From positions 27,995 through 91,994 of the forward strand of contig FOHD01000008.1 in NCBI GenBank assembly GCA_900111695.1: a DNA stretch of 64,000 nucleotides, written 5' to 3'. Below are positions 35,566-43,991 of the stretch, one piece after another. The notes beneath the pieces are model-generated. The model worked only from the letters and a program-made list of their open reading frames with translations. It was not told the DNA's origin and made no database searches. The number at the start of each line of letters is the position of its first letter. Within the stretch, counting starts at the first letter, position 1. This DNA comes from Olsenella sp. KH3B4 (GTDB lineage Bacteria; Actinomycetota; Coriobacteriia; Coriobacteriales; Atopobiaceae). Made by a program: the position numbers and the translations under genes.

Positions 35566-36651
35566 CTACTCCCCGTCCCCATGGTGGTGGCAGCAGTGGC
35601 CGTCCTCGTGGCCGTGGCCGCCGCAGCAGCCGTCACCGTGGCCCTCCCCGTGGCCGCCGCAGCAGCCGTCGCCGCCGTGGCCGCCGCAGCAGTGGCCGTC
35701 CTTCTCGCCCTCGTCGGCGAGGTCCTCCACGTCGAGCTTGGACCAGTCGAGGCCGGCAGCCGTGCAGGTGACCTCGTCCTGGTAGAGAAGGCTTATCGCC
35801 TGGGTGCCAAGACGCGCGCCACCAATCTGGTACAGCATGTCATAGAGGGTGTAGGCCGTCTCGGCGCCGGGAAGGGTGATGTCTGTGTCCTCGGCCTGCG
35901 CGAGCGCAAGCCCCAGGTCCTTGCGCAGGTGCTCCACGAGGAAGCCGGGCTTGTAGTCGCCATCGAGCGACTTGGGCGCCAGACGATCCATGGCAACCGA
36001 GCCGCCCATGCCGTGGCTCACCATGTCGAGCGTCTGGGCAACGTCGAGGCCGCCCTGCTCGGCGAGGGCCATGGCGTCCGCGTAGCCCACCATGCACGCG
36101 GCAAGCGAGACCTGGTTGCAGAGCTTGGCCGTCTGGCCCTTGCCAGCGCCGCCCATGTAGTAAATCTTGTCCGAGAAGGTCTGGAGGATGGGCAGCACGG
36201 GCGCGGCGTAGCTCTCCTTGGCGCCCACAATGAGCGTGAGCGTACCAGCCTTGGCACCGGTGTCACCCCCGGTTACGGGGCAGTCGAAGGCGTGCTTGTC
36301 CTCGACCTCGCAGGCGTCGTGGATGTCCTTGGCGAGCTGCGCCGAGGAGGTCGTGAGGTCAACCAAGTAGGCGCCCTTCTTTGCGGCGCGCACCAGGCCG
36401 TCCGTTGAAAGATAGACGTCCTCGACGTCTGCGGGATAGCCGAGCATGGTGAAAATGACGTCCGCGTTGGCTGCAGCCTGGGCGGGGGTGTCGGCCCAGT
36501 GCGCGCCCTTGGCGAGAAGCCCCTCGGCCTTCGACTTGGTGCGGTTGTTTACCGTGAGGTCGTAGCCGGCGTCCAGGATGTGGCCTGCGATAGGGGCACC
36601 CATGATGCCGGTGCCGATGAAGGCGACCTTGGTCCTGTGGGTTGTGGGCAT
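35566..36651 (-). CDS. 3-hydroxyisobutyrate dehydrogenase-family oxidoreductase with His/Cys-rich metal-binding-like tail
   Basis: 361 aa from ATG 36651 (MPTTHRTKVAFIGTG). Beta-hydroxyacid dehydrogenase: NAD(P) loop GTGIMGAPIAGH, substrate motif DCPVTGGDTGAKAGTL, catalytic lysine in GGAGKGQTAKLCNQ. The catalytic domain ends near residue 310. The last 43 residues (319-361) are almost only Gly, His, Cys and Asp, with 10 His and 8 Cys in repeats such as GHCCGGHGGDGCC. Such tails chelate Ni, Zn or Co in HypB, SlyD and similar proteins. The catalytic domain appears intact; the tail is unusual for this family. Confidence 0.88.
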   Translation of the reverse strand: MPTTHRTKVAFIGTGIMGAPIAGHILDAGYDLTVNNRTKSKAEGLLAKGAHWADTPAQAAANADVIFTMLGYPADVEDVYLSTDGLVRAAKKGAYLVDLTTSSAQLAKDIHDACEVEDKHAFDCPVTGGDTGAKAGTLTLIVGAKESYAAPVLPILQTFSDKIYYMGGAGKGQTAKLCNQVSLAACMVGYADAMALAEQGGLDVAQTLDMVSHGMGGSVAMDRLAPKSLDGDYKPGFLVEHLRKDLGLALAQAEDTDITLPGAETAYTLYDMLYQIGGARLGTQAISLLYQDEVTCTAAGLDWSKLDVEDLADEGEKDGHCCGGHGGDGCCGGHGEGHGDGCCGGHGHEDGHCCHHHGDGE

Positions 36652-36676
36652 GTGATAGGTCCTTTCATGTGAGGGA

Positions 36677-36709
36677 GGCCGCCCCAAAGCGTCTCGCTCC
36701 GAGGCGGCC
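36677..36709. terminator. Weak hairpin between degV and the dehydrogenase gene
   Basis: GGCCGCC and GGCGGCC arms with a 19-base loop in the 74-bp gap; no T-tract, so it may be an attenuator or incidental. Confidence 0.3.
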
Positions 36710-36725
36710 CGGTTCTGTGCCGAGG

Positions 36726-37817
36726 CTAGGCTTGTGCGCCCGGGTTGCTGGGCGCGTCTTGGGCACCGCCGTTGCTTGCGCGGCCTCGCACGCGCTTGGC
36801 GATGCGGTCGGTGAGCGAGAGCTTCTCGCGGCGGTCGGTGCCCCAGAAGACGAGGGCCACCATGCCCGGTCCCACGTGGGTCCCCAGGATGGGCGAGACC
36901 GAGGAGCGAATGACGGTGACGTCCTCGCAGCCCTTCTCCTTGCGGATCTCGTGCTCGAGCCAGTCCGCGTCCTTCTCGGCGTCGGTCGAGACGATGGCAA
37001 GCGGGAGTGACGAATCGTGGGCGTAGTTGTCGCGGAAGTCCTGGATGATGGCCCGCAGCGCCTTCTTGCGGCCGCGGCACATGCCGCGCAGCGTGAGGGC
37101 GCCGTTGAGGTCATAGGAGAGCTCGGGCTTTATGTCGAGCTTGCCGCCCACGTTTGCGGCTGCGGGCGGGATACGACCGCCTGCGGCAAGCGCGTCAAAG
37201 CTGTCGAGCGTGAAGTAGCCGTGGATGAAGTAGCGCGCGTCGGACGCCCAGTCGTAGAGCTCGCGCGCCGAGAGGCCGTTGGACGCCTGGCGCACGACCT
37301 CGATGGCAAGAAGCTCGCCGGCAGCGGAGTCGCAGCGGTTGTCCAGGACGTAGATCTCGGTTCCGGGGCGCTTCTCGCAAAGCATCTCCGCCGCCTGGCG
37401 GGCGGCGTTGATGGAGGACGAGAGGCCCTCGGAGAGCCCCATGTAGATGATGGGCAGGCCCTCCTCGGCCGCCTTCTCGAAGACGTCGAGGTAGCGGCCG
37501 GGCGTCACCGCGCTGGTGGTGTAGTGGGTCTCTGGATGCTTGCGCATGTTCTCGTAGAACTCGTGCGGATCTTGGGTCTTCCACATGTCATCCACGTGCT
37601 CCACGCCATCGGAGTCCACGTAGGTGAAGGGTATGACCTCGACACCGAGCTGCTCGGCCACGCCCGGGGCGTAGTCGGACGTTGAGTCGACGATGATGGT
37701 GACGTTGCGCCTCTGATGGTAGCGCCGGCCAACGCCTGCGACGTCGGCCGGTGCCTGTGACGATTGGGGAGCTTCCTCCTGGGCGCTTATGGTCTTCTGG
37801 TCCTTCTCTTCTGCCAT
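36726..37817 (-). CDS. degV: DegV family fatty-acid-binding protein
   Basis: 363 aa. A disordered N-terminal extension of about 37 residues (rich in Gln, Glu, Ala) precedes a full DegV domain: VTIIVDSTSDYAPGVAEQLGV, IPFTYVDSDG, HYTTSAVTPGRYLDVFEKA, IYMGLSEGLSSSINAARQA, LDNRCDSAAGELLAIE, and a C-terminal SPILGTHVGPGMVALVFWG. DegV/FakB proteins hold a fatty acid for phosphorylation by FakA. Starts 18 bp after the hpf stop on the same strand, so the two may be cotranscribed. Confidence 0.92.
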   Translation of the reverse strand: MAEEKDQKTISAQEEAPQSSQAPADVAGVGRRYHQRRNVTIIVDSTSDYAPGVAEQLGVEVIPFTYVDSDGVEHVDDMWKTQDPHEFYENMRKHPETHYTTSAVTPGRYLDVFEKAAEEGLPIIYMGLSEGLSSSINAARQAAEMLCEKRPGTEIYVLDNRCDSAAGELLAIEVVRQASNGLSARELYDWASDARYFIHGYFTLDSFDALAAGGRIPPAAANVGGKLDIKPELSYDLNGALTLRGMCRGRKKALRAIIQDFRDNYAHDSSLPLAIVSTDAEKDADWLEHEIRKEKGCEDVTVIRSSVSPILGTHVGPGMVALVFWGTDRREKLSLTDRIAKRVRGRASNGGAQDAPSNPGAQA

Positions 37818-37835
37818 TCGCTCAGTCTTTCCCGC

Positions 37836-38426
37836 TTACGCGTCTGGATTTTCCTCGACCTTGGGCTTGATGATGCCGTACCCGCCATTTTTCCTATGGT
37901 AAATGACGTTGACCAGGCCGGTGGTGGCGTTTGTGAACACATAGAAATCATGGCCGAGAAGGTCGGTCTGGACAAGGGCCTCCTCCTCGCTCATGGGCGT
38001 GAGCTCGACGTACTTCTCGCGCACGAGTTGGTCGTCTTCCTCCTCCGGTGCGGGCGTGATGAGGTTTGCGAGCTCGTCCGCGCTGGGAACGGGCGCCGGT
38101 GGCATCTGGGAGCGCTGGCGACGGTCGATGACGCGTGTCTTGTACTTGCGCAGCTGGCGGGTGACCTTGTCGGACGCCTCGTCGATGGCGGCGTACATGT
38201 CGTCAGCGCTGGCGACCACGCGCACCACGTTCTTGCGCACGAAGACCGTGACCTCACAGGTCTTGCGATCCGGGTTCGAAGGGTTCTTGTCGACGCGAAG
38301 CACGACGTCGCAGCTCATGGGCGAGATGTCGAATACCTTAAGAGCATCCCCTATTTTCTCGTTGACGCGGTCACGCAGCGCGTCAGAAACGGTGACCTTG
38401 CGGCCCGAGATCTTGATGTCAACCAT
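37836..38426 (-). CDS. hpf: Long-form ribosome hibernation promoting factor
   Basis: 196 aa: N-terminal HPF/RaiA domain (1 to about 100; MVDIKISGRKVTVSDALRD, TCEVTVFVRKNVVRVV, DDMYAAIDEASDKVTRQLRKYK), a linker, then the C-terminal dimerisation domain (about 135-196; VRTKYVEL-type segment VREKYVELTPMSEEEALVQ, LGHDFYVFTNATTG). The long form pairs ribosomes into inactive 100S dimers. ATG 38426 with GGAGG six bases upstream. A structured RNA with its own promoter lies just upstream. Confidence 0.94.
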   Translation of the reverse strand: MVDIKISGRKVTVSDALRDRVNEKIGDALKVFDISPMSCDVVLRVDKNPSNPDRKTCEVTVFVRKNVVRVVASADDMYAAIDEASDKVTRQLRKYKTRVIDRRQRSQMPPAPVPSADELANLITPAPEEEDDQLVREKYVELTPMSEEEALVQTDLLGHDFYVFTNATTGLVNVIYHRKNGGYGIIKPKVEENPDA

Positions 38427-38631
38427 GCGTGCCTCCAATCGATTGCCCTGCCATCCCCGCGCAAGCACCGACGCGAGTCTGGCCGTATTTGGTTGGTACC
38501 CAAAGCTGCCTCGCGTTACGCGCTGAGGCGGTGGGCGCACTGATATGGACAGTGGACGCAGGCTGGGACGGATGCGGAGGTTGAGAAGCTGTGCCGGAGC
38601 CGGAGCCGGAGTCGGAGCCGGAGAGAGCATA
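38427..38631. other. Spacer between the structured RNA and hpf
   Basis: No gene. It contains a GGAGCC-type simple repeat (38594-38625) next to the RNA 3' stem and probably the hpf promoter, which I could not fix. Confidence 0.5.
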
Positions 38632-38892
38632 GCGTTCCACCCAGCTGACCTGGTATTCGACCCCACACTCGCGCACCGGGGTCTCCGCTTTGGGGCTACA
38701 CGGCCCCTCACTCACGACCCTCTCGCCCGCGAGGCCGTATGCCTCTTGTCTAACGGGCGGTGCGACTTACCTCTAGGACGAGCCGTGCTCGCCGCAGGGC
38801 GCACCCCACGGCTTACGTGGATCCTTTTGGCCTCGTCTGCCATGAACTAGGGCGCACGCATACGCCCGCAACCACAGACCTGGGTGGAACGC
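38632..38892 (-). ncRNA. Structured RNA upstream of hpf, probable raiA-motif RNA
   Basis: 261 nt on the minus strand. A perfect 13-bp closing stem joins the ends (GCGTTCCACCCAG at 38892-38880 with its complement at 38644-38632). Inside lie several hairpins: GGGCG/CGCCC (38867-38863 with 38854-38850), CCACG/CGTGG, GGGGC/GCCCC (38707-38703 with 38696-38692) and GACCCC/GGGGTC (38683-38678 with 38664-38659). An extended -10 promoter ends seven bases before the stem. The raiA motif is a known conserved RNA of Actinobacteria and Firmicutes usually sited upstream of raiA/hpf; position and architecture fit. I cannot run a covariance model, so the class name is probable, the structured RNA itself well supported. 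Confidence 0.72.
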
Positions 38893-38897
38893 AGGAG

Positions 38898-38906
38898 ATT
38901 ATAGCA
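38898..38906 (-). promoter_or_regulatory. Extended -10 promoter for the structured RNA
   Basis: TGCTATAAT on the minus strand: a perfect TATAAT with the TGN extension, placing the transcription start at the first bases of the closing stem (about 38891). No good -35 is present, as expected for extended -10 promoters. Confidence 0.7.
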
Positions 38907-39015
38907 GGCAGCAGGCGGTCGCCAGTCACCATGGGGTACCTCGCGGGGCAAAAGCGCTGTCAGAGCAGCCAGATAAGACGGTTTCAGACCCCTCTCGCGC
39001 AAGTGAGTGGGCCCA

Positions 39016-39219
39016 AATTACGTGCAAAAGTGAGGTTGTGTGGATTCTGACATGGAGATGAGGCGCCCTTCGTCGCCCTCGCGGCCAAGCAAGAGGGGTG
39101 CCCAAGGACATTTTGCCTGTTGACAGGCTCCGCTGAGCAGTCTGTTGGCCATCACATTCCTGGTGGCTAGCCTTGGAGGCTCGACCGACTTACACACAAC
39201 CTCACTTTTGCACGTAATT
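39016..39219. repeat. Long inverted repeat B3 (perfect 27-bp arms, 150-bp loop)
   Basis: 39016-39042 (starts AATTACGTGCAAAAG) and 39193-39219 are exact reverse complements over 27 bp. The 150-bp loop has no convincing ORF. The element fills most of the gap between the RNA promoter and comF. Related in form, not in arm sequence, to B1 and B2. Confidence 0.85.
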
Positions 39220-39310
39220 GGCGCATACAAGAAACGCGAGGGAGCTCCGCTCGCCCATCTGAGCCCGGTTTTGCACCAACCCGCCTGCGCCGGGGGTTGC
39301 ATTGCGTCGC

Positions 39311-40069
39311 TCACCACACGCGAGCAAGCGCGCACGCCGTGACCGACGAGGCGCCGCGCGCGAGAAGCGCCCTCGTGGCCTCGCGCACCGATGCGCCCGT
39401 GGTTACCACGTCGTCGAGCAAGAGCAGGTCAAGGCCCGAGACGTCGTCGCGAACCGAGATGGTGCCCGCAAGGTTAGCCGCGCGTTCTTCTCGCCCCAGA
39501 GTGCGCTGGTCACGCGAGTGTGGACGCACGAGGACGTCGGCGAGCTCGATGCCCATCTCGCGACAGAGCGCGCGGGAGACGAGTTCCATGTGGTCAAAGC
39601 CTCGCCGAGCAAACGCCGCCGAGGTCGCGGGCACAAAGCATGCGGCGTCGATGGCCTGCGAGTCGAAGCGTGCGCAGCCGTCGTGCGCCGACCAGGCGGA
39701 GGCCTCGTCGAGAGCCGTTGCCATAGCTGCCGCGATTACAGGAGCCAGGCGCAGCTCGTGGGCATCCTTCAGGCACGAGACCATGCGGGCGGGCGTGCCG
39801 GAAAACCCAAGCGCGCAGATGGTCGCGCGCGTCTCCCAGTCGTGTGAGCACTCGGTGCAGGTGAGAAACCCAAACGGGGCCCCACAGTCGGGACACGCCC
39901 AGCGCTGGGCAATCCAGGGAAGCGATTCTCGGCACTCCTCGCAGACCAGCTCGCCGGGCATCTCGCAGGAGACGCAACGCGTTGGCCACAGAAGCTCGGC
40001 GGCACCGGAGGCTAGAAACGACGCGCCAGCGGAGAGACGGTCCAGAGCGCTACGGGCTTCAAGCGACAT
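39311..40069 (-). CDS. comF: ComF family phosphoribosyltransferase-like protein
   Basis: 252 aa from ATG 40069 (MSLEARSALDRL). N-terminal zinc-finger-like cysteine pairs CVSCEMPGELVCEEC and CPDCGAPFGFLTCTEC, then a type I phosphoribosyltransferase fold ending with the PRPP loop LLLLDDVVTTGASVREA. ComF proteins assist DNA uptake during natural transformation in competent bacteria. No other competence gene is in this window. Monocistronic by spacing. Confidence 0.9.
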   Translation of the reverse strand: MSLEARSALDRLSAGASFLASGAAELLWPTRCVSCEMPGELVCEECRESLPWIAQRWACPDCGAPFGFLTCTECSHDWETRATICALGFSGTPARMVSCLKDAHELRLAPVIAAAMATALDEASAWSAHDGCARFDSQAIDAACFVPATSAAFARRGFDHMELVSRALCREMGIELADVLVRPHSRDQRTLGREERAANLAGTISVRDDVSGLDLLLLDDVVTTGASVREATRALLARGASSVTACALARVW

Positions 40070-40147
40070 GCGACCCCCATCGCTTGCGCGAACGGGGGTC
40101 GCATCGGTTGGATTCGATGGTAGCACGCGACGCCGCGGCCGCGGTCC

Positions 40148-40173
40148 GCCGTCGCGGGCCGCCGTCGCGGGCC
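40148..40173. repeat. 13-bp tandem direct repeat
   Basis: GCCGTCGCGGGCC occurs twice head to tail in the comF upstream region; GC-rich, significance unclear. Confidence 0.5.
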
Positions 40174-40201
40174 GCTGGCCGCGACCCTGGGCCGACCATC
40201 T

Positions 40202-40306
40202 GGAAAACTGCGGGTTAATTGCAGTTGGTCAGAAGCGTCCCCGAGAAGAGCCGCAGGTAGACAGCTTGCGCCCCTGCCGAGAGGTGCAATTAACCCGCAG
40301 TTTTCC
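40202..40306. repeat. Long inverted repeat B2 (perfect 22-bp arms, 61-bp loop)
   Basis: 40202-40223 (GGAAAACTGCGGGTTAATTG...) and 40285-40306 are exact reverse complements over 22 bp. The loop has GAGCCGCAGGTAG then CGAGAGGTG, shared with B1. It lies in the 301-bp gap between tatD stop and comF start, which has no gene. Confidence 0.85.
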
Positions 40307-40370
40307 CACGGAAGACGGGTTGCAGCCGAAACAGACAGCGCCATGCGGAGTGATCGAACCGGACGTCGCC

Positions 40371-41384
40371 CTAGCCGAGAAGCGCGCAGGCATTCCGCCA
40401 GAGCGCGGCGTACGTCTCGTCCCTCGTCGCCACACCGGCATCCTCGCGCGCCTCGGCGACGCAGGCGGCCGAGAAGGCCACCATGGCAGGCTCGCACTCC
40501 TCGCCGCGAAGCGGCACGGGAGCCATGTAGGGACAGTCGGTCTCGGAGAGGAGGAGCTCCGCGGGGCAGGCAGCGGCGGCATCGCGAATGTCATCGGAGC
40601 GCTTGAACGTGGACGCACCGCCAAAGGCGATGTGACAGCCAAGCTCAACAAAGGGAGCCATGACCTCGGGGCCGTCCGTGAAGCAGTGCAGGTCACAGCC
40701 GGCGGCGGGCACGCCCTCCTCGGCAAGCACCCGGGCGGCAAGCTCGTGCGCCGCGTGGTTCTCAGGCGCCTGATCGTCTCGGATGTGCAGCTCGACGGGC
40801 AACCCGTGCTCGCGAGCAACGGCTAGCTGGCGCCTAAACGCCGCCTCCTGCACGTCTGCCGGAAGCTCGTTGTACGGCCCAAAGTCCAGCCCAATCTCGC
40901 CCACGCCCACACAACGCGGACTGGCGAGAAGCTCGTCCAGGCAGGCAAGCGCGACCTTGTCCAGCCTCGCCGCACCATACGGATGCGCGCCGGCCACGAT
41001 GCGAACGCGCTCGACGAGCGGCGGCACATCCGGATACCCTGCGGGAACGGGCGGCACAAGCCCATGCTGCGCGCACTCCTCCAGGCGTGCGGCGGCATGC
41101 TCTACCTGCTCGTCGATCCACGCGAGATACGCCGAGGCCGTGGGAAAGAGACGCGGTACCTCGTCCACGGGGTCAACCGGCACAACCAACAGTCGCACCC
41201 CCGCCAGCGCCGCACGGCAGATGGCAATCGAGGGGTCGTGCCGGGTGAAGCTCGTGAGGTGACCATGGCTGTCTGCCAAAGGCGCGCTCGCCGCAGGCAG
41301 CTCGCGCGGACGGCCCTTGCGGTCGTGGAAGAGGTGCCCGTCTTCAAGCGTGAGGGCATCAAGGCCGAGAAGTGCGCTAGGCAT
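40371..41384 (-). CDS. TatD family metal-dependent hydrolase/DNase
   Basis: 337 aa from ATG 41384, overlapping the rsmA stop by 8 bp. Metal-binding ADSHGHL (HxH) near residue 38, GVGEIGLDFGPYNE with the bridging glutamate, histidines in VELHIRDD and LHCFTDG, and the aspartate in LLSETDCPYMAPVPLRG. It is longer than typical TatD (about 260 aa) because of an N-terminal lead and an inserted segment around residues 75-125. Probably a 3'-5' exonuclease or quality-control hydrolase in the cytoplasm. Confidence 0.9.
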   Translation of the reverse strand: MPSALLGLDALTLEDGHLFHDRKGRPRELPAASAPLADSHGHLTSFTRHDPSIAICRAALAGVRLLVVPVDPVDEVPRLFPTASAYLAWIDEQVEHAAARLEECAQHGLVPPVPAGYPDVPPLVERVRIVAGAHPYGAARLDKVALACLDELLASPRCVGVGEIGLDFGPYNELPADVQEAAFRRQLAVAREHGLPVELHIRDDQAPENHAAHELAARVLAEEGVPAAGCDLHCFTDGPEVMAPFVELGCHIAFGGASTFKRSDDIRDAAAACPAELLLSETDCPYMAPVPLRGEECEPAMVAFSAACVAEAREDAGVATRDETYAALWRNACALLG

Positions 41385-42252
41385 CGGCGCCGGCCTCCCC
41401 CGCCGCGGCGCGCGGTCCGCCGTTGCCGTCCAGCGCCACCGCCAGCCGCACGAAGTCCTCGGGCGAGAGGGTCTCAGCACGAACGCCGGGCGCAATCTCG
41501 CACGCGGCGAACGCCGCGTCCAGCACGTCCTTCTCGTACCCGCTTGCGGCCATGGAGTTCCGGATGGTCTTCCGACGCTGCGCGAACGCGGCATCGATCA
41601 CCGCCGGCGTCGAGGACGGTACGCCCGCAAGCGGCGCACGGTCGATGCGTACCACGGCGGAGTTCACGTGCGGCGGAGGGTTGAACGAGCCCGGCCCCAC
41701 CTCAAAACGACCGGTCACACGGCCGAGAAGCGCCAGCTTGGCGGTGTAGGCGCCGTAGACCTTGGAGCCGGGAGCGGCACAGATGCGGTCTGCGACCTCG
41801 GCCTGGACCATCACTACCGCACGCTGCACGGCGGGGACCTCGGAAAACACCTTGAGGATGAGGGTCGCCGCCACCTGGTAGGGCAGGTTCGAGACGAACT
41901 TGCCCGGCTCGAGGGGCAGCCCGCCGGGAATCACACGCAGGGCGTCCCCCATCACGAGGCGCAGCCGCTCCGAATCCTGCGCGCAGGTCTCTGCGAGCAC
42001 GGGCTCGAGCTGGCGGTCGGCCTCCACGGCGCACACGGAGGCACAGCGCGGCAGCATGGCAACCGTAAGCGTGCCAATGCCCGGTCCCACCTCGAGCACC
42101 ACGTCTGTGAGGTCAAGCTCCGCCAGCTCCAGAATCCGACCGATTACGGAGTCGTCGACAAGGAAGTTCTGCCCGAGCTGGTGCTTGGTCGAAAGTCCAA
42201 ACTCGTCGAGCACGTCTCGCGTTGCGGACTGGTTGGCAAGCCAGGAGTGCAT
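41377..42252 (-). CDS. rsmA: 16S rRNA (adenine1518/1519-N6)-dimethyltransferase
   Basis: 291 aa. KsgA/RsmA dimethylates two adenosines in the 3' helix of 16S rRNA during 30S assembly. HQLGQNFLVDD near the N-terminus, SAM loop LEVGPGIGTLT, acidic VEADRQLEP, and the catalytic SNLPYQVA. ATG 42252 (MHSWLANQSATRD) is 6 bp after the metG stop. metG, rsmA and tatD form one minus-strand group; tatD next to rsmA is a common arrangement. Confidence 0.95.
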   Translation of the reverse strand: MHSWLANQSATRDVLDEFGLSTKHQLGQNFLVDDSVIGRILELAELDLTDVVLEVGPGIGTLTVAMLPRCASVCAVEADRQLEPVLAETCAQDSERLRLVMGDALRVIPGGLPLEPGKFVSNLPYQVAATLILKVFSEVPAVQRAVVMVQAEVADRICAAPGSKVYGAYTAKLALLGRVTGRFEVGPGSFNPPPHVNSAVVRIDRAPLAGVPSSTPAVIDAAFAQRRKTIRNSMAASGYEKDVLDAAFAACEIAPGVRAETLSPEDFVRLAVALDGNGGPRAAAGEAGADA

Positions 42253-42257
42253 GACGC

Positions 42258-43859
42258 CTACTTCTTGGCAAGGCGCGGGAAGAGCGCGTCGCCCTTCGTC
42301 ACCTCGACGCCGCCGGCAAGGCGGCCCCACTCGCACACGGACGCAAGGTCATCGGTCCCAACCTCATCACCGGCGCCCATGCGTCGAAGCACCTCAGCAG
42401 AGGTCTCGGGCATGAAGGGTGCCAGCAGGTGCGCGCAGATGCGGATGGATTCAAGCAGGTTCGCGATGATCTGGGCAAGCTCGCCGGCGCGCGCCGGGTC
42501 CTTGGCAACCGCCCAAGGCGCCGAGTCCTCCACGTAGTGGTTGGCGGCGTGCACAAGCTCCATCACCACGTCCTTGGCCTGGACGTACTCGATCTTGTCC
42601 ATATGCTTGGCGTAGCGACCCTCGATGCCCTGGGCAATCTCGCGCAGGGGGGTCTGCTCGTCCGCCCAACCGTCGGCCAGCTCGGGCGTCTTGCCGTCAA
42701 AGTACTTCGCGCTCATGTTGAGGGCGCGCGAGACCAGGTTGCCCCAGCTGTTGGCAAGGTCGGCGTTGTAGACCTGCTCCATGCGAGAGAAGCTGATGGC
42801 ACCGTCCTCCCCGGGCACGACGTCGGTCATGAAGTAGTAGCGATAGCCCTCGACGCCAAGAAGGTCCACCACGTCCTGCGGTGCGATGGCGTTGCCGCGA
42901 CTCTTGGACATCTTCTCGCCCTGACCCGTCTCCTCGTTGCGCACCATGAGGAAGCCGTGGGCAAAGACGTGCTCGGGCAGCGCCTCGCCGATGGCCATGA
43001 GCATGGCCGGCCAGATTACGCAGTGGAAGCGGATGATGTCCTTGCCCACCACGTGGTACTGCGCGGGCCAGCGATACGCCAGCTCGGCCTTGGCCTCGGG
43101 CGTGTCCATGCCGTAGCCCACGGCGGTCATGTAGTTGAGAAGGGCGTCAAACCACACGTAGGTAACGTGCTTCTCGTCAAAGGGTACGGGAATGCCCCAA
43201 TCGAAGCTCGTGCGCGAGACCGAGAGGTCCTGGAGGCCACCCTCAACAAAGCTGCGAACCTCGTTCATGCGGAAGTCGGGCTGGACAAAGTCCGGGTGCT
43301 CGTCGTAGAGCTTGAGGAGGCGATCCTGGAACGCGGAGAGCTTGAAGAAGTAGGACTCTTCCTGCACGCGCTCGAGTGGACGGTGGCAATCGGGGCAGAG
43401 GTGCTGGCCCTCGGTGTGGTTCTTCTCGTCAGACTTGGTGACCTGGGTCTCGGTGAAGTAGGTCTCCTCGGGCACGCAGTACCAGCCGTCATAGGAGCCC
43501 TTGTAGAGGTAGCCGGATTCCTTCATGCGCTCCCACAGGTACTGCACGGCGTCGTGCTGGCGCTGTTCGGTGGTGCGAATGAAGTCGTCGTTCGAGATCT
43601 CGAGCTGGCGCCAGAGGTCCTTGAAGAACGGGGCCTGGGAGTCGCACCACTCCTGCGGGGTCATGCCATGGGCGGCTGCGGCCTCCGCGACCTTCTCGCC
43701 GTGCTCGTCCATGCCCGTGAGGAACTTGACGTCATAGCCCGTCGCGCGACGGTAACGCGCCTCGACGTCGCAGAGGATGGTCGAGTAGGCTGTGCCCAGG
43801 TGCGGCTTGGCGTTGACGTAGTAGATGGGCGTGGTGATGAAGAAGCTCGGCTTTGCCAT
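42258..43859 (-). CDS. metG: Methionyl-tRNA synthetase
   Basis: 533 aa, class I synthetase. Nucleotide-binding HIGH-type site YVNAKPHLGTAYS at the N-terminus, zinc-type cysteines in LCPDCHRPL, KMSKS site GEKMSKSRGNAIAP, and the anticodon-binding helical domain (VHAANHYVEDSAPWAVAKDP). There is no C-terminal EMAP-like dimerisation domain, so it is the short form. First gene of metG-rsmA-tatD. Confidence 0.96.
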   Translation of the reverse strand: MAKPSFFITTPIYYVNAKPHLGTAYSTILCDVEARYRRATGYDVKFLTGMDEHGEKVAEAAAAHGMTPQEWCDSQAPFFKDLWRQLEISNDDFIRTTEQRQHDAVQYLWERMKESGYLYKGSYDGWYCVPEETYFTETQVTKSDEKNHTEGQHLCPDCHRPLERVQEESYFFKLSAFQDRLLKLYDEHPDFVQPDFRMNEVRSFVEGGLQDLSVSRTSFDWGIPVPFDEKHVTYVWFDALLNYMTAVGYGMDTPEAKAELAYRWPAQYHVVGKDIIRFHCVIWPAMLMAIGEALPEHVFAHGFLMVRNEETGQGEKMSKSRGNAIAPQDVVDLLGVEGYRYYFMTDVVPGEDGAISFSRMEQVYNADLANSWGNLVSRALNMSAKYFDGKTPELADGWADEQTPLREIAQGIEGRYAKHMDKIEYVQAKDVVMELVHAANHYVEDSAPWAVAKDPARAGELAQIIANLLESIRICAHLLAPFMPETSAEVLRRMGAGDEVGTDDLASVCEWGRLAGGVEVTKGDALFPRLAKK

Positions 43860-43991
43860 GGGTTGGGTCTCCTAATGACGGATCGTGCGGAGCAGCGCGG
43901 AGCGCATGCGGTAGGAGATTATACAGCGTACGAGAAGGACGCCGCGAGGGGCTCACGAAGGGCCCACGCGACGCCTGGCGGCAACGACACC

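Noticed and set aside
34747-36408. 553-codon plus-strand frame over NYN, membrane-protein and dehydrogenase genes
   Set aside because: Spans three good minus-strand genes in antisense; the alanine/valine-rich run is the complement of the His/Cys tail repeats.
38632-38892. tmRNA, RNase P RNA or SRP RNA as identity of the structured RNA
   Set aside because: The conserved hallmarks of these RNAs (tRNA-like ends with CCA, the GAGGAAAGTCC block, the GGAAGGAAGCAGC loop) are missing.
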